DNA from: DATAMF01 sp964472565 | GTDB taxonomy: Bacteria; Chloroflexota; Anaerolineae; Aggregatilineales; Aggregatilineaceae | Length of the DNA stretch: 47,090 nucleotides | Reading direction: 5' to 3' | Assembly: GCA_964472565.1 (NCBI GenBank) | Contig: CAYYNB010000025.1 | Location: 1 to 47,090, forward strand | In this document: positions 7,442 to 15,454 of the stretch, piece by piece | How the letters are laid out: every line of letters begins with the position of its first letter | How positions within the stretch are numbered: the stretch's first letter is position 1 | The notes under the pieces: model-generated | What the model was told of the DNA's origin: nothing | Database searches by the model: none | Seen by the model: only the letters and a program-made list of their open reading frames with translations | Translations under genes and position numbers: made by a program

Positions 7442-9181
7442 ATGAGGCGATTTTTATTTCTGACCGGGTTATTGTTCGTGCTGTGCGGCCTGGGAATCGG
7501 CAGCGCGGCCCTGCTCACCAACCACCTGCCGCCCTACTATAACTGCTTGAGTTTCGGCGACACCACCGTGCGGCTGAACGGCGACGTCAGTGAACTCTAC
7601 AGCCGCACCCTCTCCCACTCACCCAACGGGCGCTACGCATTAAATCTGGTTCGCACCCCCGACGGCAGCCAACTGATCGTCTTGGAAAACACCCAAACCC
7701 GCAGGCGCACCGTTTTGCAGCGCGGCATCCGGGCCATTTACGGCCATACGTGGGCCTCCAACAGCCAGGCGCTTGATTACATCTGGGTTGATGACAGCAC
7801 GCACTATCACCGCACTATTTATTCAGTAGACGAAAAGCAGAATCTGTTCCAGGAAGATGTTTCCGAAGGCCAAATCCTGTACGGTTTTTCTGCCGATGTT
7901 CAATATCTGGCCGTCCAATCGACTCAGGCCAACGCTGTCCCCTCGCTGCTCGCACTCCGTACCGGGCACAAGCAGGTGCTCGAACCGATCATCACGTCCG
8001 CCAGAGGGACCACCAATTATGCTTGGTCGCCCACCGGGCACCGCTTCGCCTATGCCGACCGCGAACAATTGATCATTGCCGATCCCGAAACCAATACAGT
8101 TGAACAAATTCAGTATGTGCCGGAAGCGGCGGACTACATTTACATTGACCGCCTGGCATGGTCCGCCGACAACCAGAGTCTGCTCATCCAGGTGCGCCTG
8201 ACAGCCTCAGACCGTGACGATCTGTTTGTGATGACGCCCACCCATCAAATCACCCGGATTCCGATCCCCATACTGCCCTCTGGTTCGTTCCAGCTTGTGG
8301 TCGCGGCGTGGATCAACAACCAGCTCATTTACTTTCGACCCACTGCCGAAGCGCTGGCCGCCCCATCGCTCCCGCCGGGCGTTGAACGCTACGAAATGTG
8401 GCTTTTTGATCCGGCAGCGGGTGAACAGCGGCTGCTGCTGTCGGATGTCGCCAATTTTTCTATCAGCCCGGACCGGATCGCCCTCCTGCGTCAGCAGGGC
8501 ACATCCTTAGAACTGTGGGACGATTTACACCCGTATCACGTCCAGCCGGTAGCCAATATGGAAGCCTGTAACTGGCTGTTCAACCAGTCCGCCATAGTAG
8601 CCTGTGTGCATAACCAGTCGAAAATCACCATGACATTTTATACCGCAGCGGGCAGTTTGATCTGGGACACACCCGAAGACGCGGAAGTCATCCGGCTGCC
8701 GATCAAAGCATCCGAAAACCGGCGTTTTGTGGCTTTATTGATGCGGCAGGACGATCAGCAGTGGCTCGAAATAGTCGATCTGGACAACGCCCAATCCTAC
8801 CGTTTTCCATCAGACCTTCAGCACAACCTGACCGAAGATATATTTGATGTCAGGGTCAAAGGGTATTTCGAGGTTTCGCCCTCGCCCACGTCGGATTTCT
8901 GGCTGGTGCAGATCGGTTTTTCTTCGTTTTTCCGCTTCTGGTCGGACACCAACCGCTGGGAAGTGTTACACCAGGACGGAACCATGCGCTATTTCAGTGT
9001 CCTGTGGTCGCCCGACGGCCAGCGTTTTGCTTTTTTCCAGGAAGAAGCCCTGCAAATCCCCGATCTGCTCGTCCAGGATGCCGCCAGCAATCAGGTCTGG
9101 AATTTGGGCGCATTTTCCGCCTACACCGATCTCACCTGGACCCAGTGCGGCGGCATCACAGCGCGGCTTTCAGGAGAATAA
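7442..9181 (+). CDS. Secreted or anchored WD40-like beta-propeller protein (copy 2)
   Basis: The ATG at 7442 is used because GGGAGA lies just upstream, in the last codons of copy 1, and the product then begins with a signal segment (MRRFLFLTGLLFVLCGLGIG) like copy 1. It is 579 residues long. Blade motifs include SPNGRYALNL, TWASNSQALDYIW, AWSPTGHRFAYAD, AWSADNQSLLIQ and LWSPDGQRFAFF. The end, QVWNLGAFSAYTDLTWTQCGG, closely matches copy 1. Only 2 nt separate the two stops and starts, so this is a tandem duplication expressed as one unit. It converges on the ASCH gene with no intergenic base. Confidence 0.75.
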   Translation: MRRFLFLTGLLFVLCGLGIGSAALLTNHLPPYYNCLSFGDTTVRLNGDVSELYSRTLSHSPNGRYALNLVRTPDGSQLIVLENTQTRRRTVLQRGIRAIYGHTWASNSQALDYIWVDDSTHYHRTIYSVDEKQNLFQEDVSEGQILYGFSADVQYLAVQSTQANAVPSLLALRTGHKQVLEPIITSARGTTNYAWSPTGHRFAYADREQLIIADPETNTVEQIQYVPEAADYIYIDRLAWSADNQSLLIQVRLTASDRDDLFVMTPTHQITRIPIPILPSGSFQLVVAAWINNQLIYFRPTAEALAAPSLPPGVERYEMWLFDPAAGEQRLLLSDVANFSISPDRIALLRQQGTSLELWDDLHPYHVQPVANMEACNWLFNQSAIVACVHNQSKITMTFYTAAGSLIWDTPEDAEVIRLPIKASENRRFVALLMRQDDQQWLEIVDLDNAQSYRFPSDLQHNLTEDIFDVRVKGYFEVSPSPTSDFWLVQIGFSSFFRFWSDTNRWEVLHQDGTMRYFSVLWSPDGQRFAFFQEEALQIPDLLVQDAASNQVWNLGAFSAYTDLTWTQCGGITARLSGE

Positions 9182-9628
9182 TCAGGGTTTATAGATCACC
9201 CGGAAGCGTTCGCAGATCAGCGGCATATCGTCCGCCAGCGTCAGCCCCAGCCGCGTGAACTCCCGCGTAAAAAAGCGCGTGTGCGCCGCGTGCCAGTACG
9301 CCCAGGTTCGATCCCCCTCGCCTTCATCATAGGCAAATTGGGCATCCACCGCGTTAAATGGGCGGATCGTGACTTCCGTTGTCTCGATCACGCACACGGG
9401 CGTGCCATCGTACCGCGTGATGATGCTCCAATCGCCCACGCGCGGCACCGGATCACCGTCCGCTTCGGTCGCCCACAGGGATCCGCATGTCGCGGTTTTG
9501 GTCCCCGCCAACACCAGCGCCGCCAGTTCGTCCGCGCATTCCGGCGTATCACAAAAATACCACGCCTCCGGCAGCGGACCATCCAGCCCGCTTTGCTGCC
9601 AGAATGTGATCAATCGCTCGTCGGTCAT
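9182..9628 (-). CDS. ASCH domain protein
   Basis: The 148-residue product matches ASCH-domain proteins of the YqfB-like or larger kind. It shows the conserved LVLAGTKTATCGSLW (about 39-53), the PRVGDWSIITRYDGTPVCVIETTEV strand region (62-86), and the late ERFRVIY strand. ASCH folds resemble PUA RNA-binding domains, and some act as N4-acetylcytidine amidohydrolases. The residues seen (Lys44, Thr45, Thr47 region) fit such a site but do not prove activity. It starts directly after the ATPase stop, so it is probably the distal gene of the TPP-riboswitch operon. Confidence 0.75.
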   Translation of the reverse strand: MTDERLITFWQQSGLDGPLPEAWYFCDTPECADELAALVLAGTKTATCGSLWATEADGDPVPRVGDWSIITRYDGTPVCVIETTEVTIRPFNAVDAQFAYDEGEGDRTWAYWHAAHTRFFTREFTRLGLTLADDMPLICERFRVIYKP

Positions 9629-10396
9629 CTATCCTCCGCCCGCTTCAAGTGCCGCCATTAGTTCCGCTTCCAACCGCCGCAGTTCTTCCGACACCAGCGA
9701 AATCCCCTGGCGTGGGCGCGGCAGCTTCACCGCCAGTTCCTTGCTGATCCGTCCTGGTCGCGGGCTGAACACCAGCACCCGGTCCGCCAGGAAAACCGCT
9801 TCCTCGACATCATGCGTAATAAACAGAATCGTTTTCTGGAATCGCTGCCACACATCCAGCAGCCAGCGCTGCAATTCGCGCCGCGTCAGCGCGTCCAGCG
9901 CCCCGAACGGCTCATCCAGCAGCAGCACATCCCGCCCGGTCAAAAACGTTCGCAGCAGCGCCGCCCGCTGCCGCATTCCGCCGGACAGCGTATCCGGGTA
10001 GGCATTCTCGAAGCCTGCCAGCCCAAACAGCGGCATCAACTCCCGCGCCTGCTGGCGCGCCTGTTTTTTGGAATGTCCATCCAGTTCCGGCCCCAGGATC
10101 ACGTTGTTCACAATCGTGCGCCAGGGCAGCAGCAGATCGCGCTGCGGCATATACCCCACTAACCCGGTCCGCCGCCCCACCGCTTCGCCGTTGATCAGAA
10201 TCTCGCCCGTGTCCGCCTGAGTTAACCCGGTCAGCAGGTTGAACAGCGTGCTTTTGCCGCTGCCGCTCGGTCCGATGATCGTGATAAATTCGCCGGGCTG
10301 GGCCGCGAAGCTGACATCATGCAGCGCCGCTACCATCCCGCCGCTGTCCCGAAAGGTTTTGCTCACATGCCGCACGTCAATACAGGAAACATTCAT
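9629..10396 (-). CDS. ThiZ-like ABC transporter ATPase
   Basis: The ATG at 10396 is chosen because its ATGA overlaps the TGA stop of the upstream gene and the product then begins in the usual place (MNVSCIDVRHVSKTF). The 255-residue ATPase has Walker A GPSGSGKST (42-50), Q-loop Gln85, signature LSGGMRQR (137-144), Walker B LLLDEPF (Glu162) and switch His195, so it should be active. It groups by sequence with the nitrate/sulfonate/pyrimidine (NitT/TauT/ThiZ) family. With the binding protein and permease in the same operon it powers import of a thiamine precursor. The 4-base overlap couples its translation to the PycTM-like gene. Confidence 0.88.
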   Translation of the reverse strand: MNVSCIDVRHVSKTFRDSGGMVAALHDVSFAAQPGEFITIIGPSGSGKSTLFNLLTGLTQADTGEILINGEAVGRRTGLVGYMPQRDLLLPWRTIVNNVILGPELDGHSKKQARQQARELMPLFGLAGFENAYPDTLSGGMRQRAALLRTFLTGRDVLLLDEPFGALDALTRRELQRWLLDVWQRFQKTILFITHDVEEAVFLADRVLVFSPRPGRISKELAVKLPRPRQGISLVSEELRRLEAELMAALEAGGG

Positions 10397-10971
10397 TTCA
10401 CAAACGCCAGCACAAGCTGGGCGATAATCCATAACAGAAACGCCAGGAACAGAAAATCCAGGCTGTAGCGCGAAAATCGGAATTTCCGTTCGATCACCAC
10501 CGACTTCGCGTACACCTGGGACATCATATACAGCTTGAGCTGCCCCGCCGACATCCCTAACACCCGTTCCAGGTAAGCATGTTCTTCGATGTTGACAATA
10601 TGGCTGAAAAACAGCAAATTCGACGGGTGTTTGGGGTGTCGCAAATTAGGCCGCGCCGTTGCCAGCGCGCAAAAAACCGCCGCGATCAATGCGCCAAAGG
10701 TCAGCAGCATCAGCACAAACGCCAGCCGCTCGCCCCATGCCGCGTCTTCATTCAGAAACAGGTCATAGCCCGAACCGCGCTCAAATCCAATCGCTGCCAG
10801 CAGAATCGCACACGCCCCCATGATCAACTGGGCTTTGGTTTCCGCCAGCGTGATCTGCGCATCCAGATCGAGAATCGTTGTGTAATAAATGTTCTGCCAA
10901 TCAACATCTTTTCCCTGTGTCTCCGCGATCTCAACCAGATGCTCATCGATCAGATATTCGCCGTTCTGCAT
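10393..10971 (-). CDS. PycTM (Pycsar effector-type) membrane protein
   Basis: This 192-residue protein has three likely membrane helices (about 48-64, 83-106, 171-190). It shows features of the PycTM/DUF5706 family: an AETKAQLIMGACAILL segment (43-58, the usual D/E-T-K-A start of helix 1), an ATARPNL end of helix 2 (104-110), and a cytoplasmic SNLLFFSHIVNIEEHAYLE stretch (117-135). In Pycsar defence such domains are membrane effectors triggered by cCMP or cUMP, encoded beside a cyclase. No cyclase gene is in this window. Here the gene lies between the binding protein (10 nt) and the ATPase (4-nt overlap) of a thiamine-precursor importer. Its role there is unknown; the family call is from motif recall. 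Confidence 0.6.
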   Translation of the reverse strand: MQNGEYLIDEHLVEIAETQGKDVDWQNIYYTTILDLDAQITLAETKAQLIMGACAILLAAIGFERGSGYDLFLNEDAAWGERLAFVLMLLTFGALIAAVFCALATARPNLRHPKHPSNLLFFSHIVNIEEHAYLERVLGMSAGQLKLYMMSQVYAKSVVIERKFRFSRYSLDFLFLAFLLWIIAQLVLAFVK

Positions 10972-10981
10972 AGACCCCTAC

Positions 10982-12022
10982 TTATTCCGCGACCTCTCCC
11001 GGCAGAAACGCATTCGTGAACGCGGCTTCCGCATCGATACCCGCTTCCAGAATCCCGTTTTCGACCAGGAAATCATTAAAACCCTGCCACACGTCCAACG
11101 ACTGCTGGCCCCAGCGCGGCGCGTCCGCCTGGTACTGCTCCGCGAACCAGGCTGCGCTCGCCTTCACCCATTCAGGGTCCAGTTCCGGCACAGCCTCGCT
11201 GAGAATCTGCGCCGCTTCGTCCGGCTGTTGGATGGCATAAGCATAACCACGCGCCGTCGCCTGGACAAATGCAGCTACCACGTCCGGCTGTTTGTCGATC
11301 AGTTCGGGCCGCGTGATCAATATCGGCGTGTAGTAATCCGGCATACAGGCCGTGTAATCCGCCATCATGACCACATCCAGATCGACGCCCCGTAGTTCCG
11401 CGTCGATGCCCTGTACGCCGTAATAAATCCACGCCAAGTCGATCCGGTCCCGCTGCATCAGATCGATCAAATCCACATAGCCGACATCAATATACTCCAC
11501 GCTGTCAGCTTCTGCGCCGTCGCACGTCAGCAACGTATTCAACACGGCGTTTTCCAGATCCGGCTGTCCAAAACCACCGTAGCGCAGCCCGGCCATATCC
11601 GCCGCGCTTTCGATTGGCTTTTGATCGTGCAGCGTCACAAACGCCGAGGTATTATGCTGGACAAGCGCCGCCACCGACACCACCGGAGTCCCGCCCGCGA
11701 TGGCATACGTCGCGAAATCCTGAAAGCTCACGCCGAATTCTGCCGCGCCGTTCGCCACCACCGCTTCCACCATCAAATCGGTGGGTTCCTGAATCGACAC
11801 ATTCAGATTCGCTTCTTCATAATACCCCAGCGCCTGCGCCACGTAGAACCCGGTGTGATTTGTGTTCGGCGTCCAGTCCAGCAGCAGCGTGACATCCGTC
11901 GGATTCTCCGCCTTTGCAAATTCTGTCGCCCCGCCCAGCGGATCGTTCTCCCCGCCGTCCTGGGCCAACACCGGAAACACCAGGCTGAGACTGATAACCA
12001 GCGCCAAGATGATCTTCTTCAT
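10982..12022 (-). CDS. ThiY/NMT1-like substrate-binding protein
   Basis: The 346-residue protein starts with a Sec signal peptide (MKKIILALVISLSLVFPVLA, cut before QDGG); there is no lipobox Cys. AGAGGAG lies just before the ATG. The mature part opens with LLLDWTPNTNHTGFYVAQALGYY (46-68), the hallmark of ThiY/THI5/NMT1 proteins that bind pyrimidine precursors of thiamine such as formylaminopyrimidine. Other family segments are AEFGVSFQDFATYA and GVQGIDAELRGVDLD. Because it lacks a lipid anchor it may be free in the periplasm-like space or held by its permease. It lies in the TPP-riboswitch operon downstream of the permease gene. Confidence 0.88.
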   Translation of the reverse strand: MKKIILALVISLSLVFPVLAQDGGENDPLGGATEFAKAENPTDVTLLLDWTPNTNHTGFYVAQALGYYEEANLNVSIQEPTDLMVEAVVANGAAEFGVSFQDFATYAIAGGTPVVSVAALVQHNTSAFVTLHDQKPIESAADMAGLRYGGFGQPDLENAVLNTLLTCDGAEADSVEYIDVGYVDLIDLMQRDRIDLAWIYYGVQGIDAELRGVDLDVVMMADYTACMPDYYTPILITRPELIDKQPDVVAAFVQATARGYAYAIQQPDEAAQILSEAVPELDPEWVKASAAWFAEQYQADAPRWGQQSLDVWQGFNDFLVENGILEAGIDAEAAFTNAFLPGEVAE

Positions 12023-12035
12023 TTTTTGTTCTCCT

Positions 12036-12842
12036 CTAATAAATGCCCGGCCCGCGCCACGACTGCCGCCGCGCCGTGAAATACCACCGCAGCGCTAAGC
12101 GCTCGACCAGATTCACCAACAACACCAACAGCAGCGACAGGCCCGCCGTCAGCAGAATCGCCAGGTACGCCTGATCCAGTTGAAAACTGCTGTAGGATCG
12201 CTTCAAAAACACGCCCAGCCCGCGCTGCGCCGTGATATACTCCCCGAAAATCGCCCCGACCACGCTGTACGTCGCCGCGATCCGCAGCCCGCCAAAAAAC
12301 GAGGGCATCGCCGCCGGAAGCCGCGCCTTAAACCAGATTTGCCGCGCGTTGGCCCCCATCGCCCGCAGCAGCGACAGCAGTTCGGGGTCTGCCGCTTGCA
12401 GCCCGGCGAAGGTGTTCAGTGTGATGGGGAAAAAACAGAACAGCACCACCACCGTGATCTTCGGCCCGCTCCCAAACCCAAAGATCAGGATCAGCAGAAT
12501 CGCAATCGCAAAAGTCGGGATCGTTTGCGACACCACCAGCAACGGATACAGTATCCAGCGCAGAATGACCGAAAAATCCATCAGCGCCGCGATCACCAGC
12601 CCCAGCACCAGCGCCATCGCCAGCCCGGTCAGCGTTTCCCACAGCGTCTCTGGAATATGCTCTTCCAGCAGCAGTTCCCGGTGTTCCAGCCACGCCGCGC
12701 GGATTTCGCTCAATGAGGGGAAAATATTGTCCAGCGTCAGATTTTCCACACCCCGCGCTTCGCCATACAGTTGCAGCGTTCCCAGCGTGAACAGCGCCAG
12801 CACCAGCGCCGCCAGGATGCTTAACATTACCCCGCGCGCCAT
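12036..12842 (-). CDS. ThiX-like ABC transporter permease
   Basis: The 268-residue membrane protein has about six helices. It carries the EAA loop that docks on the ATPase, seen as LSLLRAMGANARQIWFKARLPAAMP around 155-180, with the expected Gly and Leu-Pro. Sequence and context fit the permease of a NitT/TauT/ThiX importer. It starts 2 nt after the thiamine pyrophosphokinase stop. The binding-protein gene begins 13 nt after its stop. Confidence 0.88.
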   Translation of the reverse strand: MARGVMLSILAALVLALFTLGTLQLYGEARGVENLTLDNIFPSLSEIRAAWLEHRELLLEEHIPETLWETLTGLAMALVLGLVIAALMDFSVILRWILYPLLVVSQTIPTFAIAILLILIFGFGSGPKITVVVLFCFFPITLNTFAGLQAADPELLSLLRAMGANARQIWFKARLPAAMPSFFGGLRIAATYSVVGAIFGEYITAQRGLGVFLKRSYSSFQLDQAYLAILLTAGLSLLLVLLVNLVERLALRWYFTARRQSWRGPGIY

Positions 12843-12844
12843 AC

Positions 12845-13522
12845 TTACGCCCTGCCCAGCGTGTGAATGACCAGCATCAGGCCCGATGCAAACGACACGC
12901 GCGCCGCTGCCCCTTCCATCACGTTGCTGACGCCGCGCGCCGGACCAAACGCCAGCGTTTCATGTTTCAGCGGATACACTAACCCTTCCGTCGTCACATC
13001 CGTCACGCCCGGCACCAGCGCGATCAGCGACAGGGTATCCCCGGCGGCCCCGCGCACGTCATGCGCCCCCGGTGTCGCCAGCCAGACCGTCTGCCGCCCG
13101 CTCACCAGCGCCACATCTTTCCCCGCGATCTCGCGCAGCATCAGCAGGTAAATGTTCGCCAGCATCTGATCGATCCGCTCACCGCCCCAGGCCCCCAACA
13201 CGCGAATCCAGTTCGCCTGCCGCGCGACGGCTGCCAGCAGTGCCAGTTCCAGGTCCGTTTCATCTTTTTTGGATGAATAGCGGTTGATCGTCACCCCCCG
13301 CGCGCGCAGCACTTCCACTTCCTGCGTCTTGAGCGAATCCATATCCCCCACGACCACATCCGGCACCAACCCACATGCCTCTGCGACTCGTGTCCCGCCA
13401 TCCGCCGCGATGATCAGCGCATCCGGCACAAACCGCAGCGCCGCTTGTACGGCTGGCCCGTCGTTCAGTTCCCCGTTGGCAAACACCAGTGCCCGTGTGA
13501 AGTTCGCGTCTTCTAGCAGCAA
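12845..13522 (-). CDS. thiN: Thiamine pyrophosphokinase
   Basis: It transfers pyrophosphate from ATP to thiamine to give TPP. The 225-residue product shows the family motifs in order: ALVFANGEL (11-19), ADGGTR (40-45), GDMDS (59-63), KDETD (86-90), GGERIDQMLANI (113-124) and SNVMEG (199-204). The start is a TTG at 13522. AAAGGAG lies 6 nt upstream in the 3' arm of a terminator hairpin, and the product begins where the family normally does. It is the first gene of the riboswitch operon, so TPP, its own product, should shut it off together with the importer. Confidence 0.9.
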   Translation of the reverse strand: MLLEDANFTRALVFANGELNDGPAVQAALRFVPDALIIAADGGTRVAEACGLVPDVVVGDMDSLKTQEVEVLRARGVTINRYSSKKDETDLELALLAAVARQANWIRVLGAWGGERIDQMLANIYLLMLREIAGKDVALVSGRQTVWLATPGAHDVRGAAGDTLSLIALVPGVTDVTTEGLVYPLKHETLAFGPARGVSNVMEGAAARVSFASGLMLVIHTLGRA

Positions 13523-13558
13523 AAAACCACTCCTTTACAGCGCGTAAGGAGTGGTTTT
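13521..13558 (-). terminator. TPP-riboswitch expression platform: terminator hairpin masking the ribosome site
   Basis: On the minus strand AAAACCACTCCTTAC (13558-13544) pairs with GTAAAGGAGTGGTTTT (13538-13523), 15 bp with one bulged A and a 5-nt loop. It runs into six T at 13526-13521. The 3' arm holds the ribosome-binding site AAAGGAG of the TTG-started kinase gene. The hairpin can therefore both end transcription and hide the ribosome site. Confidence 0.85.
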
Positions 13559-13576
13559 GGTTTGGCCTGCACAGCA

Positions 13577-13674
13577 CGACTCCCTACGCCGGAATTATCC
13601 GGTTCAGGTTCTATAGGGTCGGCACCGTGTTTCCGGGTGCGCCTCTCAGCCTGGCTACCCAAGCTCCCCTGTCG
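13577..13674 (-). promoter_or_regulatory. TPP riboswitch (THI element)
   Basis: Read on the minus strand, the segment contains the thi-box core. GGGGAGC appears near the 5' end, then GGCTGAGAGG, then GACCCTATAGAACCTGA, CCGG-ATAATTCCGG and GCGTAGGGAG. Outer arms CGAC (13674-13671) and GTCG (13580-13577) close helix P1. It lies about 15 nt after the predicted transcription start and just before the terminator hairpin at 13521-13558. It controls a thiamine pyrophosphokinase and importer operon, as expected. Confidence 0.95.
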
Positions 13675-13695
13675 AATCTGGATGTGATAAAGTTA

Positions 13696-13725
13696 ACTAT
13701 AGCAAGTGACCCTGTCCTTTGCCAA
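13696..13725 (-). promoter_or_regulatory. Sigma-70 promoter of the thiamine operon
   Basis: On the minus strand TTGGCA (13725-13720), 18-nt spacer, TATAGT (13701-13696). Transcription would begin near 13689, placing the TPP aptamer right at the 5' end of the RNA. Confidence 0.75.
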
Positions 13726-13736
13726 CCAGGATTGTG

Positions 13737-13772
13737 TTAGGCCGATCCAAGAAAATCTTGGCGCAGCCTTAC
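13737..13772. repeat. Short (36-bp) copy of the TTAGGC inverted-repeat element
   Basis: The copy consists almost only of the two ends of the longer elements: TTAGGCCGATCCAAGAAAAT, then CTTGGCGCAGCCTTAC. These are near-complementary. The stop codon of the minus-strand hydrolase gene (13771-13769, TAA) is the end of the element. Confidence 0.75.
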
Positions 13773-15022
13773 CGCACCCGCCGTTCCCAAATTTTCTTGA
13801 TCTCCAGCTTTGTCACATCGGGCACTTCCAAAAAGTCCAGTAACAGCCGCGTAAAGTCGGCAATATTCTCCAACATCGGGAAATGCCGTGCGCCTTCAAT
13901 ACCCAACGAATGAAAGGTCGCGCGCCCCTCTTTGAGCATCGCCAGCATCGCCGCATCCGGCTCCGGCAAAAAAGTATCGTTGGTCCCATACAGCGTCACA
14001 ATCGGCATCGGGAGTGATCGCAGATCGCGCAGCGTATCCACGTTCGCAAACGAGTCCACGCTCACCGCAATCGACACCCGGTCCGCCTTCCCCACTTCGG
14101 CGCGCAGCTTTTCCTGGTCCGCGCCGGCTGCCACATGCCGTTCGAGCAGCGCCACCGGATCGGTAGTCTGCAAATGATCGCGCAGCGGGTTAGCCTGCTG
14201 CACCTGACCATCGGGCGTTGGGCCGGGCTTGGGAACAGCGGGCACTTCCGGCTGTGATTCCGCCGCTGCGGTTGCCACTGCTGCCGGTGCGGCTGGTGGT
14301 GTAACCGCTGCAATCGGTCCTGTGGGTTGATCATCCACCGGCGGAATCGCCGCCTCGCGGGGTGACTTGGGTGCTGAGGCCGCAGCATCCGGTGGTTTGG
14401 GCGCGCTGGCATCCGGCACCGCCGCCGCTTTTTCTGCCTGCCGCCGTTCGAGCGCCGCGCGAATCCGCATCTTCATTTCCTCCGACCGGAACGGCATCGT
14501 TTCCGCTTCGGCCTCAATCTCCGCCTGGAGATCATCGACCACCGACCCCGCAATGGCGGGAATCGACCCGGTAGCCAGCCGTTCGGGTGTGGGTGCCGAG
14601 GCCGGTGGTGGCAGCGGCGCGGGATTATTGGTCAGGGGAATCGAGCGCGGTGCCATGCGAAACAAGGGCGGGCTGACTGCCAGCAGACGCGGCACGCGAT
14701 CCGGGTGTTTGGCGGCATACCCAATGCTGACCGCCGCCCCCAGGTCATGGCCGATCAATGCCGCTTTGGTGATCCCCAGTTTTTCCATGAATTGATCCAG
14801 CAGCGTGACCTGTGCCTCAAAATTGTACCGCCGTGGGTCTTTTCCCGAATCGCCAAACCCCCACAAATCCAGGGCATAGGTGCGGTATTTCATGCTCAAT
14901 TGCTGCATTGCCGGAACCCAGTAACGCCACGATCCCAGCCAGCCATGAATCAGTATCACTGGGCGACCACGGCCCAAGACTTCATAGTGAACCAGATCAT
15001 TTTCTATCGTAATTGCGCTCAT
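13769..15022 (-). CDS. Alpha/beta hydrolase with Asp nucleophile and long Ala/Pro insert
   Basis: The ATG at 15022 is chosen because it aligns the product with its paralogue at 32355-33170 (GRGRPVxLxHGWLGSW at the same distance) and avoids overlap with the receiver gene. Core motifs are HGWLGSW (26-32), DLWGFGDSG (52-60), GHDLGAA (91-97), GTNDTFLP (346-353) and GARHFPMLE (378-385, catalytic His380). The nucleophile position is Asp93, as in haloalkane dehalogenases and soluble epoxide hydrolases, not the Ser of esterases. About 155 residues (125-280) rich in Ala, Pro and charged residues replace the normal cap. Substrate unknown. It follows the receiver gene by 37 nt. Confidence 0.8.
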   Translation of the reverse strand: MSAITIENDLVHYEVLGRGRPVILIHGWLGSWRYWVPAMQQLSMKYRTYALDLWGFGDSGKDPRRYNFEAQVTLLDQFMEKLGITKAALIGHDLGAAVSIGYAAKHPDRVPRLLAVSPPLFRMAPRSIPLTNNPAPLPPPASAPTPERLATGSIPAIAGSVVDDLQAEIEAEAETMPFRSEEMKMRIRAALERRQAEKAAAVPDASAPKPPDAAASAPKSPREAAIPPVDDQPTGPIAAVTPPAAPAAVATAAAESQPEVPAVPKPGPTPDGQVQQANPLRDHLQTTDPVALLERHVAAGADQEKLRAEVGKADRVSIAVSVDSFANVDTLRDLRSLPMPIVTLYGTNDTFLPEPDAAMLAMLKEGRATFHSLGIEGARHFPMLENIADFTRLLLDFLEVPDVTKLEIKKIWERRVR

Positions 15023-15059
15023 ACCGCATCCTGGTCGGACGTAAGTAAGGACGGAGAGT

Positions 15060-15443
15060 TCATTTATCGTCAATTCCAAACTTGACTAAAATTTCAGAAA
15101 TCCGCTTCGTCAGTTGATCCGGGGCAAAGGGTTTCAGAATATAATCATACGCGCCCGCGTCCAGCCCCGTATCCATCTCCGACTGCTGCCCCTTCGCCGA
15201 CAAAAAGACAATCGGGATGTTTTTCACTTCCTCGATGTTTTTTAACGCCCGGCATGCTTCGTACCCCGTCATGCGCGGCATCCGCACATCCATCAGAATC
15301 AGGTGGGGCTTGGCCTGCGGTGCCATCTCCACCGCTTCGGCCCCATTGCTACACTTGACGACCTCGTGCCCGGCATATTTCAGGGTGAATTCAATCAAGT
15401 CTCGAATATCACGCTCGTCTTCTGCGATGAGAATTTTAGCCAT
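15060..15443 (-). CDS. CheY-like single-domain response regulator
   Basis: The 127-residue protein is one receiver domain. It has the acidic pair Glu8-Asp9, phosphoacceptor Asp52 (LILMDVRMP), Ser82 and Lys104 (ILKPF), so it should be phosphorylated. It has no output domain and must act by binding a partner. It begins 11 nt after the giant kinase stop and is the obvious phosphotransfer target of that kinase. Confidence 0.93.
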   Translation of the reverse strand: MAKILIAEDERDIRDLIEFTLKYAGHEVVKCSNGAEAVEMAPQAKPHLILMDVRMPRMTGYEACRALKNIEEVKNIPIVFLSAKGQQSEMDTGLDAGAYDYILKPFAPDQLTKRISEILVKFGIDDK

Positions 15444-15454
15444 AACCTCTCCAG

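Noticed and set aside
10393..10971. Complete Pycsar defence system
   Set aside because: Only an effector-like protein is present, with no nucleotide cyclase, and it is embedded in a transport operon.
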